NCBI GenBank assembly: GCA_002408065.1
Contig: DHQI01000129.1
Span: 1 to 8,552, forward strand
Origin: Bacteroidales bacterium UBA5342
GTDB lineage: Bacteria; Bacteroidota; Bacteroidia; Bacteroidales; UBA5342
DNA length: 8,552 nt
Direction: 5' to 3'
Part shown: piece by piece, positions 1-7,327 of the stretch
Numbering within the stretch: position 1 is the stretch's first letter
Layout of the letters: each line of letters begins with the position of its first letter
Notes under the pieces: model-generated
Seen by the model: only the letters and a program-made list of their open reading frames with translations
Database searches by the model: none
Told to the model about the DNA's origin: nothing
Translations under genes and position numbers: made by a program

Positions 1-180
1 GGGACGCAGTTCCTAAACGAAGAACGAGAGCGTAGGCCTTGCAGAAAAGGCGGGCGTGGGTAGGGGTGAATTAGTTTTTAGCCCACAGTAGCCGTAATAC
101 GAAGGGCGTTAAGAATTAAGCAGAGCGAATCACGAACACCTTTGAAATAAACAATAGTGAGTAAAACTAAGAGAGCGAGG

Positions 181-224
181 GAAGCATTTTTTCTGCTAGT
201 CCCGATGGCCATCGGGATTGCTTC
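181..224. repeat. Nested palindrome (REP-like)
   Basis: A perfect 18-bp palindrome, TCCCGATGGCCATCGGGA, lies at 200-217. It is enclosed by a second inverted pair, GAAGCA at 181-186 and TGCTTC at 219-224. Palindromes of the CCCGAT...ATCGGG type are, from memory, common between genes in flavobacterial genomes, so this is likely a dispersed intergenic repeat, possibly acting as a terminator or mRNA-end hairpin. The inverted repeat is seen directly; the dispersed nature is inferred. Confidence 0.55.
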
Positions 225-229
225 GAAGG

Positions 230-252
230 TATTTCAATTATCAATTGAAATA
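230..252. repeat. Perfect inverted repeat, 10-bp arms, 3-nt spacer
   Basis: TATTTCAATT (230-239) and AATTGAAATA (243-252) are exact reverse complements around ATC. The element is AT-rich and starts six bases after the nested palindrome. It may be part of the same intergenic element, or a regulator site for the sulfatase operon about 240 bp downstream. The position does not decide between these. Confidence 0.5.
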
Positions 253-283
253 ACATCATGGAAAAATGAAGAACTGGGGTTTC

Positions 284-305
284 AAGGGGGTGTTAAAACC
301 CCCTT
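284..305 (+). terminator. Possible terminator hairpin upstream of the sulfatase
   Basis: AAGGGGG (284-290) pairs with CCCCCTT (299-305) around an 8-nt loop, giving a strong 7-bp stem. The following bases are A/T-rich (a short T run occurs about ten bases later) but no U-tract follows the stem directly, so the call is tentative. If real, it would close a transcript entering from the left and separate it from the sulfatase operon. Confidence 0.4.
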
Positions 306-489
306 TAGAAAATTTTTAGATAGACTTATTAATTAAATATTACATGATTTGTTAATTCTGCCAACAGGTTTAATATGTTTAGAGGTAAACAGTAGCTTGT
401 CATATATGAATTTGCGTAAAACTGTCATGGTAATTGCCTGAAAAGTTTGTGGCTTAAATAAAGATAACTATAACAAAGAATTATAAATA
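306..489 (+). promoter_or_regulatory. Leader region of the sulfatase operon
   Basis: This AT-rich stretch before the sulfatase must hold the operon promoter if the operon starts here. No clean Bacteroidota promoter (TTTG, 19-21 nt, TAnnTTTG) stands out. The nearest matches are isolated, for example TTTG at 348-351 with TAATATGT 19 nt later (only part of the -7 consensus), and a -7-like AAAGTTTG at 442-449 without a spaced partner. A small inverted repeat, GTTTA-4 nt-TAAAC (377-390), could be an operator. The bases before the start codon at 490 are A-rich and lack a Shine-Dalgarno sequence, as is usual in this phylum. Confidence 0.3.
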
Positions 490-1887
490 ATGAAACAACT
501 GTTTTTACTATCGCTATTGCCTTTTATTTTCGGCTTTTTATCATGTGCCAATCGCGTACCCAAGAATAATGATACGAAACCAAACATTATAATGATAATG
601 GCCGATGATTTGGGCTGGGGCGATGTGGGTTTCAATGGAAATAAAGTGATTCAAACGCCGGCATTAGACCAAATGGCTGCTTCAGGAATAATATTAGATC
701 GTTTTTATTCCGCAGCGCCTGTGTGTTCGCCTACACGTGGTAGTTTCATGACGGGGCGTCACCCTTTCCGTTATGGTATTTATTATGCTAATGTGGGCTT
801 TATGAAAGATCAAGAAATCAACTTGGCAGAACTTATGCAACAGGAGGGCTATACCACGGGGCATTTTGGTAAATGGCATTTGGGCGCTATCTCTGATTCT
901 ATTCCAGACGGACGCCGTGGGGGGCTTGGTACCGAATATTTGTCTACACCATGGAATAATGGCTTTGATGAGTGTTTTTCGACTGAGCAAGCGGTACCTA
1001 CCTGGGATCCGATGAAAAATCAAAAGCTTAAGAATCCCACACGCTATTGGCTTGCTCCCGGTGTTTATGAGACTGAGAATCTGGAAGGAGACGATTCTCG
1101 TGTTATTATGGATCGTGCCCTTCCGTTTATTAAGAAGCATGCAAAAAACAATCAGCCGTTCTTTACCGTAATTTGGTTTCATACACCTCACTCACCTGTT
1201 GTTGCTGGTCCCCAATATTGTGATATGTACAAAGACTATGATGAAAATAAACAGCATTATTATGGATGTATCACTGCTTTGGATGATCAGATAGCTCGTT
1301 TGAATAAGGAGTTAAGTGCTTTAGGAATAGGTGAAAACACCCTTATTACCTTTTGTTCGGATAACGGCCCTGCGGGCGAAGGTGGTGGTCCTCGTCAGTA
1401 TCCTGGTAAACGACAACAAGGTACAACAGCTGGTTTTAGAGGACGTAAAGGTTCTCTCTACGAAGGTGGTGTGCGTGTCCCCGCCTTTATTGTTTGGCCA
1501 GGGCAACTTAAAGCCGGCACACGTTCTGATTTTCCTGGCGTGACAAGTGATTATTTTCCTAGTATCTTAGGAGTTTTGGGACTTAAGGTGCCAGAGACAA
1601 GACCTTATGATGGCATTGACCTTATTAAGGCCTTGAGGAATGAGGATAAGAAGCGTGAAAAATATATTGCTTTCCAAAGCCAAAAGCAAAAGTCTCTTGT
1701 AACTCAACAGTACAAACTTGTAACGATAGATAGTGAAAAATATGAATTGTATGACATGTTGGAGGATCCTTATGAGGAGAATGACATTGCTGCATCTAAG
1801 CCCGAACGTGTAGCTGAGATGAAACAGCAACTGAATGAATGGTTGGAATCTTGCAAGAACAGTGATACTGGAAATGATTACAAATAA
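490..1887 (+). CDS. Formylglycine-dependent sulfatase (S1 family), lipoprotein
   Basis: This enzyme hydrolyses sulfate esters, here probably on a polysaccharide or its oligosaccharides. The 465-residue length is normal for the family. A lipoprotein signal peptide ends in the lipobox FLSC with Cys19, so the protein should be membrane-anchored. Visible S1 features are the metal-binding pair D39-D40 in ADDLGWGD; the maturation motif C79-S-P-T-R83, in which Cys79 would become formylglycine; K128 and H130 in GKWHLG; H231 and H234 in HTPHSP; D291-N292 in SDNGP; and K320 in RGRKGSLYEGG. All expected catalytic and calcium-binding positions are present, so it should be active. The cysteine-type site needs a formylglycine-generating enzyme (FGE or anSME) encoded elsewhere. 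The next gene begins 18 bp downstream, so the two are very likely co-transcribed. The sulfatase subfamily and the sulfated position on the sugar cannot be read from the sequence by eye. Confidence 0.95.
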   Translation: MKQLFLLSLLPFIFGFLSCANRVPKNNDTKPNIIMIMADDLGWGDVGFNGNKVIQTPALDQMAASGIILDRFYSAAPVCSPTRGSFMTGRHPFRYGIYYANVGFMKDQEINLAELMQQEGYTTGHFGKWHLGAISDSIPDGRRGGLGTEYLSTPWNNGFDECFSTEQAVPTWDPMKNQKLKNPTRYWLAPGVYETENLEGDDSRVIMDRALPFIKKHAKNNQPFFTVIWFHTPHSPVVAGPQYCDMYKDYDENKQHYYGCITALDDQIARLNKELSALGIGENTLITFCSDNGPAGEGGGPRQYPGKRQQGTTAGFRGRKGSLYEGGVRVPAFIVWPGQLKAGTRSDFPGVTSDYFPSILGVLGLKVPETRPYDGIDLIKALRNEDKKREKYIAFQSQKQKSLVTQQYKLVTIDSEKYELYDMLEDPYEENDIAASKPERVAEMKQQLNEWLESCKNSDTGNDYK

Positions 1888-1905
1888 AATATTAAAGCGA
1901 AAAAA

Positions 1906-3465
1906 ATGATTAAGAAAGAATCTGTGTTTTTTGTGCTGCTACTTGTTACTTTGGCTTGTACCTCAAAAGGTCAGAAAGAAACCTGGACTATAAGCACGCA
2001 AGCGGAGTGGGAAAATAGTATTGTAGAGAGCAATAAGGTATCAATTAATGATGGTGTAGTGGTTTCAAATGCTAAAATGGCAAATTTTAAGAGTGTTATG
2101 AAATCCTTTGAAACAAAACGCGCGCTTAGCTCTCTAACCATCTCACAATCACCCCAGTGGCTCAATTGGCAGCCAGTAAAAAATGTTGGTCCCTCAAATC
2201 TCGGCGATGCCCCCGTGGCTTTACAAATGGGCGAAGGAAACTATTGGATGTTTGGGAAATATGGCGGACAGGATAAATGGGATGGATTTAAAAGTGAAAA
2301 GACACAGCTTGATGGCTTTGATGTTGAATTAGAAACTACACCTTTCAAGAATCAGTACAATGCTCCGGGAGGTCTAAGGCCAAGTCTGGGTGGTTACCAC
2401 GCTTGGCAAAGTAAAGATATGATTCATTGGGTACACCATGGTCCCGTATCAGAATCCTTCTCTAAATGGATGACCACGGCAGAATACGTGGATGGAAAAG
2501 TGTTTTTATACTATGATTTTCCAAATGATCAAGATCCACACCTTTATATCGATGATGATTTGACCGATGGGAAGCCTGGGAAAAATATGGGAATGGTATT
2601 TAAAGATCCCTCTGATGGCTCTGACTGCGCTGTCATTCGTGATCTGGAGGGCACATTCCACATGATTGCTGAGGACTGGTCGCCCCTGAATGCTTCTACT
2701 CACGCCTGGGATTCACCTTTGGCCGTGCGTGGTACGAGTCCTGATGGTTTTACGCCATTTGAGATCCAAAATTACCCTGTAGACGAACGTACTAAGCCCA
2801 CGGGCGAATTTGCCGAATATGCTCATCCACACTGGCATAAGGAAGATCCTGAAAACTACCCGGGCAAAATCGCTACTGAAGATGTGCCGCAGCATAGAAT
2901 CAAAAAAGGACAAACCAAAGCGTTCGCTAAATATGAAATACACACTCCCGAACAGAATGCCTTTGGTGATTGGGCCTCTATCGCTATAGGTGGGCAGTAT
3001 TACCTCTTTGCAGATTATGATCCTGCTGGTAAGCATGGAAGAGAACATATGAGTGTGGCGTGGTTTACCTCTGATGATATTAACAAACAATTTATCTTTT
3101 GTGGTAATATAGGTCAAGGGCATCCTGACCCTGATGTGATGTTTGCCGAAGGGCAGTTTTATCTGGTGACGCAAACCAAATACGATTATGTGAGTGCAGG
3201 ACCTTGGGTAGATGGGGTAGAAGTACGTGTAGGTGTAGATACTTCAAATGATGGTGAAGTTGATGTTTGGAGCGATTGGCAAGAGGTCAAAGAACATTAC
3301 GATTATATCGAAGGCTATGCCAAACAAGTAGAGCGTATTCCTGCTAGTATGGATCTTTCTGATCTGCCCAAAGGCTATGGCTTCCAGTTTGAATTGAATA
3401 TCAAAGATAAAAAAGAGAATGTAAGCAAAGCTAGTCTTGAAAGTATGACGCTTGTTTTTGAGTAA
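1906..3465 (+). CDS. Lipoprotein resembling a five-bladed beta-propeller glycoside hydrolase (GH43/GH117-like), family unassigned
   Basis: The N-terminus is a lipoprotein signal peptide with lipobox TLAC (Cys18). Residues from about 85 to 440 look like a beta-propeller: repeated short aromatic strands such as YWMFGKYGG, KVFLYYDF, TFHMIAEDW, QYYLFADYD and QFYLVTQTKYD. The element SKDMIHWVHHG (169-179) is the Ser-x-Asp-x-x-x-Trp blade signature seen in GH43, GH32 and related enzymes. Candidate acidic residues are D208 and D210 (DQDPH), D240 (SDCAVIRD), E256-D257 and D408/D410 (HPDPDVMF), but I cannot say which are catalytic. The N-terminal part (about 25-85) and the C-terminal 45 residues look like strands of an accessory beta-sandwich. 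Translational proximity to the sulfatase suggests that both act on the same sulfated glycan. It could also be a lyase or other non-hydrolytic propeller enzyme, so a substrate should not be assigned from name alone. Confidence 0.7.
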   Translation: MIKKESVFFVLLLVTLACTSKGQKETWTISTQAEWENSIVESNKVSINDGVVVSNAKMANFKSVMKSFETKRALSSLTISQSPQWLNWQPVKNVGPSNLGDAPVALQMGEGNYWMFGKYGGQDKWDGFKSEKTQLDGFDVELETTPFKNQYNAPGGLRPSLGGYHAWQSKDMIHWVHHGPVSESFSKWMTTAEYVDGKVFLYYDFPNDQDPHLYIDDDLTDGKPGKNMGMVFKDPSDGSDCAVIRDLEGTFHMIAEDWSPLNASTHAWDSPLAVRGTSPDGFTPFEIQNYPVDERTKPTGEFAEYAHPHWHKEDPENYPGKIATEDVPQHRIKKGQTKAFAKYEIHTPEQNAFGDWASIAIGGQYYLFADYDPAGKHGREHMSVAWFTSDDINKQFIFCGNIGQGHPDPDVMFAEGQFYLVTQTKYDYVSAGPWVDGVEVRVGVDTSNDGEVDVWSDWQEVKEHYDYIEGYAKQVERIPASMDLSDLPKGYGFQFELNIKDKKENVSKASLESMTLVFE

Positions 3466-3628
3466 TGGTGAAAATCTAACACTTAAAGATTGATTCTTCA
3501 GGTGCTCTTGTTATGAGCTGATGTAGTTTTGTATCGAAAAGATGGCTTTTATAATCTGCATGAGGTGTGTGCTCTCACTGGAGAAAAATTTACTTTCTTT
3601 TATTGTGTAGTTAATCAATCTGTTTGGA
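3466..3628 (+). promoter_or_regulatory. Spacer before the esterase with a possible -7 promoter element
   Basis: This 163-bp gap has no convincing terminator hairpin, so read-through from the preceding gene is likely. TAGTTTTG at 3524-3531 fits the Bacteroidota -7 consensus TAnnTTTG exactly, but the only nearby TTG (3508-3510) is 13 nt upstream, closer than the usual 19-21. A secondary promoter is therefore possible but weakly supported. A short frame opening at 3529 overlaps the signal-peptide region of the esterase and has no protein-like features. Confidence 0.25.
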
Positions 3629-5590
3629 ATGAAAAATATTTTTGTGTTAATACTTTTGTTGTTAGTAGGGTCTGTTTATGCCGAAAAGAATCGCTACGGT
3701 ATGGGCCTGACGGCTGATGGTGATGGCTATACCATCAATAATGCCGAAAATATTAAGAAATTCTTACCTGAAGGAGTAGATGCTTTTCCGGATGATGCTT
3801 ACCAAGCTTGGGCAGGTCATGTGCCGGATTATATCTACAATGAGGATTATGCCTTTTGCGAAAGCCAAACTTATACTTTCAAAACGTATGATGACTATTC
3901 GCTGTCAATGGTTGTTGATATACCTAAAGGTGGAAAAAATACCGAAGCCACCTATCCATTCATTATATGGGTACACGGTGGTGCTTGGAGTGGTGGTGGT
4001 ACCGGTGCTTTTGCTAATCAATCCAAATATTTGGCCTCGCGAGGCATTGCAGGGGTGCGTATTAGCTACTCATTATCAGGTCAAGGCGGTAAATTTGACA
4101 TCGCTATGGCGGATGTAAAAGATGCCTTTGAATATGTGAGAGCCAATGCAGAAGCTTGGGGCTTGGATATGAGTCGCTATGGTTTTGCAGGCGGATCAGC
4201 AGGTACGCCCTTGTCTTCTTTAGCCGCTTTTCAGCAGCATAATAGCGATAGTTGTAAAGTCTATATTGGGTGCAATGGTATCTATGATTTTGATCATAAC
4301 CGCACTGGAAGCTTTTGTAATGCCAGTTATCATCCAGCTTATCTGAGCAATTATGATGACCTGACAGAGGCTTCGGCTATTGCACATATTTCTAAAGATG
4401 CAAATAAAATTCCGCAAACAATTCTGTTACACGGTACAGCTGATAATACCATTTCTTATTTACAGTCCACCACTTTTGCCGACTCTATCAACAAGGCCGG
4501 AGGGAAGGCCGAAATGGTGGTTTATGATTTCTATGTGCACGGTTTTTTTAATAAAGGGACGTCGGATGCTTTTGAGGATGTGACTCTAAGGATGTATGAT
4601 TTTGCTTATAAAGCTTTTGGTTTGGAATATCTAAGTTATACTACCGATTTTGAGGCAGATGTGCTGGAAGGCGATATGCCGCTTGAGGTGAGTTTTACCA
4701 GCCTCGACACCAACGGTGTGACCAGTTGGGCTTGGGATTTTGATAATGATGGTAATATTGATTCTGATGAAGAAAACCCGGTTTTTACTTATACCAAAGC
4801 TGGTACATATACCGTAAAGCTAACAACAAGTAATGCCGCTGGGGCTTTTTACCGCACCCGCCAAGACTATATCACCGTGATAGAGCCTCACCCGCCGGTG
4901 CGTTTTATTGAAACCTTTGACAATGCAAGTTTCGACCGCCCAAGTGCAGGCGTCACTGTTAACGGTACCTCAGGAAAGAGTTATTTTGCCAGCAAATATG
5001 TCAGCACATCTGATAAAGTGACGATGCAGAGTATTGATGGGCGCACAATGCTTTTGCGTAGCTGGAGCAATCTGCAGGGGTATGTAGAGTGGGAATTGGA
5101 AGAGGGCATCGATAGCATCAGTGTGGAGATTCTTAAAGGTTATGAATCCAATGATGGCACGGCGGCTTTGCGTATTTCTGTGGGTGCTCAGAGTTGGGAT
5201 ATGGAAGCTGACCTTAGTACAGTACAGAATTTTGAAATAAAGAATATGGGAATTGAAGGGCCTTGTACTTTACGCTTGTCGGCTATCGAAGGTAAAAAGC
5301 CTGTTGCCCTTGATAATGTAGCTTGGCGCTCGTATGATCCGCAGGCCAGTGCTTTGAATGAAAATTCTGCTATTGATATTAAATGCTTTCCTAACCCAAC
5401 GAGCTCTTTATTAAATATAGAAACGGCAGCTTCAAAATCTCAAAATCTTCAGCTTTACTCTCTTAAAGGTCAAGCCTTATTAAGTCAAACTTTTCTGAGA
5501 TATATAACTTTGGATCTTTCATCTATGGCTCCCGGGATGTATTTGTTAAAAGTGGGAGAGGACTATTCATCTACGATTTTAGTGGAATAG
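3629..5590 (+). CDS. Secreted alpha/beta-hydrolase esterase with PKD domain and T9SS sorting signal
   Basis: This is likely a carbohydrate esterase removing acyl groups from a glycan. A Sec signal peptide (cleavage near A18, VYA-EK) justifies the start at 3629. The catalytic domain (about 60-330) belongs to the esterase/lipase (BD-FAE/hormone-sensitive-lipase-like) group: oxyanion motif HGGAW at 116-120, nucleophile Ser190 in GGSAG (188-192), Asp272 in HGTADNT and His304 in VHGF, so the triad is complete. A PKD domain follows (about 339-418, with AWDFDNDG at 368). A beta-sandwich domain comes next (about 425-575), of a type often seen in secreted Bacteroidota proteins (ETFDN at its start, ALDNVAW near its end). 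The last 70 residues, from FPNP at 587, are a T9SS type A sorting domain (SLKGQ, LDLSSMAPGMYLLKV). The protein should be exported by T9SS and attached or released at the surface. The substrate (acetyl, feruloyl or other ester) is unknown. Confidence 0.88.
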   Translation: MKNIFVLILLLLVGSVYAEKNRYGMGLTADGDGYTINNAENIKKFLPEGVDAFPDDAYQAWAGHVPDYIYNEDYAFCESQTYTFKTYDDYSLSMVVDIPKGGKNTEATYPFIIWVHGGAWSGGGTGAFANQSKYLASRGIAGVRISYSLSGQGGKFDIAMADVKDAFEYVRANAEAWGLDMSRYGFAGGSAGTPLSSLAAFQQHNSDSCKVYIGCNGIYDFDHNRTGSFCNASYHPAYLSNYDDLTEASAIAHISKDANKIPQTILLHGTADNTISYLQSTTFADSINKAGGKAEMVVYDFYVHGFFNKGTSDAFEDVTLRMYDFAYKAFGLEYLSYTTDFEADVLEGDMPLEVSFTSLDTNGVTSWAWDFDNDGNIDSDEENPVFTYTKAGTYTVKLTTSNAAGAFYRTRQDYITVIEPHPPVRFIETFDNASFDRPSAGVTVNGTSGKSYFASKYVSTSDKVTMQSIDGRTMLLRSWSNLQGYVEWELEEGIDSISVEILKGYESNDGTAALRISVGAQSWDMEADLSTVQNFEIKNMGIEGPCTLRLSAIEGKKPVALDNVAWRSYDPQASALNENSAIDIKCFPNPTSSLLNIETAASKSQNLQLYSLKGQALLSQTFLRYITLDLSSMAPGMYLLKVGEDYSSTILVE

Positions 5591-5629
5591 GAAATTTATA
5601 TGATAATTTCTTAATTATTAGTTGTATAG
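5591..5629. terminator. Weak bidirectional terminator candidate between convergent genes
   Basis: The esterase and the - strand gene converge with 39 bp between their stop codons. GAAATT (5591-5596) can pair with AATTTC (5605-5610) around an 8-nt loop, followed by an A/T-rich tract on both sides. The stem is short and AT-only except for its outer G-C pair, so it would be a weak hairpin. The convergent layout makes some termination here plausible. Confidence 0.3.
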
Positions 5630-6877
5630 CTATTTGCCAAATAACTTATAGCCCAAAACTACCGATAGACTTTGGTAATTACTATTGTAGTTGATATAGC
5701 TGTTGAGTAAGTCGCGACGCGCTCCGTATTTTAATTCCATGCTGTATTTGTCTTTATAACTGAAGCCACAGGAAAAGTTGAAGTTGTGCCCGCCTGTTAT
5801 TTCATGAGGCCCTACAGCATCATCTATTACTGCGTCTAATACTACAAAAGAAGTGGATAAGGATAGTTTAGAATCTTCTCCCAAAAACATGTAGTATTTT
5901 ATTCCCAAAGGAATCTCGATAGAAGAATAATCAACCACGTAGTTGAACGAATATTCGTCTCTGGGATCTTCCGAATCATAATATTGGTAACTTGGCTCAA
6001 GAAATATCGACCATTTATTTTTATTAATTGCTAAGCTATACTCTAACTGACAAGCCAGTGTTAGTCCATAATGTGCGTTGAAATCCACATTGTGATAATA
6101 GCTGGCATCGTTTCTTATTTTTAAAGTAGAGTATTTTGCTCCGGCTTTAATGTGCAAACTCAGAGGCGCTTTATTGTTGCTTTCTTCATAATTGGTATAG
6201 GTTGCCCCCACACATTTATTGTATTGCTCAAAGAGTTTTGAGAGATCTTTCTTTTCATATTCTAATGAATTAAAGGACTGAATGTTTATGTCAGAACATT
6301 TCAAGTCTTTCAATAATTGGAATTTATAGCCGTCATTGCTTCTTATTACGTTTTTGGTATCGTTGTAATTATGGGTTTTTGTATCAACCGTTGTTTTGGC
6401 GATATATTCTTTGTGAATCAACTGTGTAGCACTGTCGTTATTTATGCTGTAAAAATATTTTTGGTGCTGACGTGATACGTATAGGGTGGCTTTTCCTTCT
6501 ACCAGAAGTTTAAGAAATAAGGTTTCTTCTTTAAATTCCGGATCCGGACTTGTACTGAGGTTTTGTATGCCGGTTTCAGATTGGTCGATGTCCACCGTGA
6601 AGCGGCGGTATTTCTCACTGCTTACTTTAAACTCTTTTATGTCGGTGATGTCCCCTTCTATAGGACTGGAATTTTCATTCAGTTGGTATGTAATAGTCCT
6701 TGGAGAAACGTTCCATTCATTATTTTTAATCCAACAAGTCGTTTTCTTATTGTCGTTATCTATGATGTAGCCCTCTTCAAAAATGATTTGAGCTCTAGTA
6801 GAAAGGTGTAGTAAAAGGAAAAAGCTGATAAATAAGTGAAATTTTGAGCTGATTGTTTGAGTTAGGAGGTGCTTCAT
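5630..6877 (-). CDS. Outer-membrane beta-barrel-like protein, unknown function
   Basis: The 415-residue product starts with a Sec signal peptide (hydrophobic stretch about 13-25, cleavage near STRA-Q, residue 29/30), which supports the start at 6877. Residues about 31-235 form a soluble domain with the pattern EEGYIIDNDNKK-TTCWIKN and, further on, FLKLLVEGKATLYV (starting near residue 122). I recall this arrangement from a widespread, uncharacterised family in Flavobacteriia, often annotated only as outer membrane beta-barrel protein. From about 241 the sequence alternates polar and aromatic or hydrophobic residues in antiparallel strands (LHIKAGAKYS, GLTLACQLEYSL, WSIFLEPSYQYY, LSVVLGYKLFGK at the end), consistent with a small 8- to 10-strand barrel. 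It runs against the polysaccharide genes, so it is probably not part of their operon. Its role is unknown. Confidence 0.75.
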   Translation of the reverse strand: MKHLLTQTISSKFHLFISFFLLLHLSTRAQIIFEEGYIIDNDNKKTTCWIKNNEWNVSPRTITYQLNENSSPIEGDITDIKEFKVSSEKYRRFTVDIDQSETGIQNLSTSPDPEFKEETLFLKLLVEGKATLYVSRQHQKYFYSINNDSATQLIHKEYIAKTTVDTKTHNYNDTKNVIRSNDGYKFQLLKDLKCSDINIQSFNSLEYEKKDLSKLFEQYNKCVGATYTNYEESNNKAPLSLHIKAGAKYSTLKIRNDASYYHNVDFNAHYGLTLACQLEYSLAINKNKWSIFLEPSYQYYDSEDPRDEYSFNYVVDYSSIEIPLGIKYYMFLGEDSKLSLSTSFVVLDAVIDDAVGPHEITGGHNFNFSCGFSYKDKYSMELKYGARRDLLNSYINYNSNYQSLSVVLGYKLFGK

Positions 6878-6900
6878 ATTTTTTATTGTAGTTCGGGAAG

Positions 6901-6908
6901 CGAATATA
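6901..6908 (-). promoter_or_regulatory. Possible -7 element for the - strand barrel gene
   Basis: Read on the - strand this is TATATTCG, one mismatch from TAnnTTTG, ending 23 bp before the ATG at 6877. The upstream partner is only a T-rich run with no TTG, so this is a position-based suggestion. Confidence 0.35.
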
Positions 6909-6960
6909 ATGTCTTTTTGATTGTAAAAAAAGGTTTAAAGTTTAAATTGAATATTATTTC

Positions 6961-7001
6961 ACTTCTAACAATATTTGGCTTGCCACCAATGTGTTGAATA
7001 T
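6961..7001. other. Spacer segment without recognisable features
   Basis: Between the upstream region of the barrel gene and the tandem repeats there is short AT-rich DNA in which I see no gene, hairpin or promoter worth naming. Confidence 0.4.
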
Positions 7002-7270
7002 AAATTAACGTAATTCGAGGATAAAAAAATAACGAAGAACAATTACATCAAACAGCTAAATTCCCACAAGGTGTCGGGGCAAGTGTAATTGACGTGTCCA
7101 ACTCAAATTAGTGTAATTCGCGAAATTCGTGGATAACTAAACAACGTAGAACAATCACAGCGAACAGTTGAATTCCCATGAGGTGTCAGAGCAGGTGTGT
7201 AATTGACGTGTCCAATTCAGATTTGTGTCCTTTGTGAAATTAGTGGGCACAAAAAACAACGTCGAATAAT
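7002..7270. repeat. Degenerate tandem direct repeat, two full copies and one partial
   Basis: Copy 1 is about 7002-7104, copy 2 about 7105-7218, and a partial third copy runs about 7219-7270. The shared order of blocks is: AAATTA..GTAATTCG, then GGATAA..AACAACG/ATAACGA, GAACAAT.ACA, AATTCCCA..AGGTGTC, G.GCA.GTGT, and TAATTGACGTGTCCAA.TC. Copy 2 has an extra CGAAATTCGT-type insertion. Copy 3 retains GTGTCC, GTGAAATTAGTGG and AACAACGTCGAATAA. Frames are interrupted by stops in all directions, so this is not coding. It lies between the divergently oriented barrel gene and the GH2 gene. It may be a decayed intergenic repeat family, or stacked regulatory modules. Confidence 0.7.
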
Positions 7271-7327
7271 ATATTCTTACTCCAGAATGCCGTATACATA
7301 GTCAATTAACCAATTTCTCATATAAAT

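Larger units (their letters stand above)
1..252. other. Non-coding, hairpin-rich intergenic segment
   Basis: No reading frame stays open with a protein-like composition on either strand here, so I see no gene tail. The first half is richer in G+C than the other spacers. It contains several short inverted repeats: GCCTT/AAGGC at 36-51; GTGGG/CCCAC at 56-86, extended inward by A-T and G-T pairs; the palindrome at 200-217 enclosed by GAAGCA/TGCTTC arms (181-224); and a 10-bp arm pair at 230-252. This could be a remnant of a dispersed repeat, a structured RNA, or the trailer of an upstream gene. I do not recognise it as any known RNA family. Confidence 0.5.

Noticed and set aside
1..63. A 20-codon open stretch at the left edge as a possible gene tail
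   Set aside because: Its translation is Arg/Gly-rich without protein-like features and the other frames stop sooner, so a 3' gene end cannot be supported.
694..1191. Open frame on the - strand inside the sulfatase
   Set aside because: It lies wholly antisense to a gene with all S1 sulfatase motifs and has a low-complexity, non-protein-like composition.
2713..3174. Open frame of 153 codons on the - strand inside the propeller enzyme gene
   Set aside because: It is the shadow of a well-supported coding frame and shows no domain features.
3529..3717. Short + strand frame overlapping the start of the esterase
   Set aside because: It runs through the esterase signal-peptide region in another frame, lacks a recognisable domain and is explained by the real gene.
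490..5590. Assigning the cassette to ulvan, carrageenan, porphyran or fucoidan degradation
   Set aside because: No diagnostic lyase, GH16, GH117 with clear assignment or SusC/SusD pair is present, and sulfatase subfamily cannot be decided by eye.
7002..7270. CRISPR array
   Set aside because: The units are over 100 bp, contiguous and degenerate, with no short identical repeats separated by unique spacers and no cas genes.
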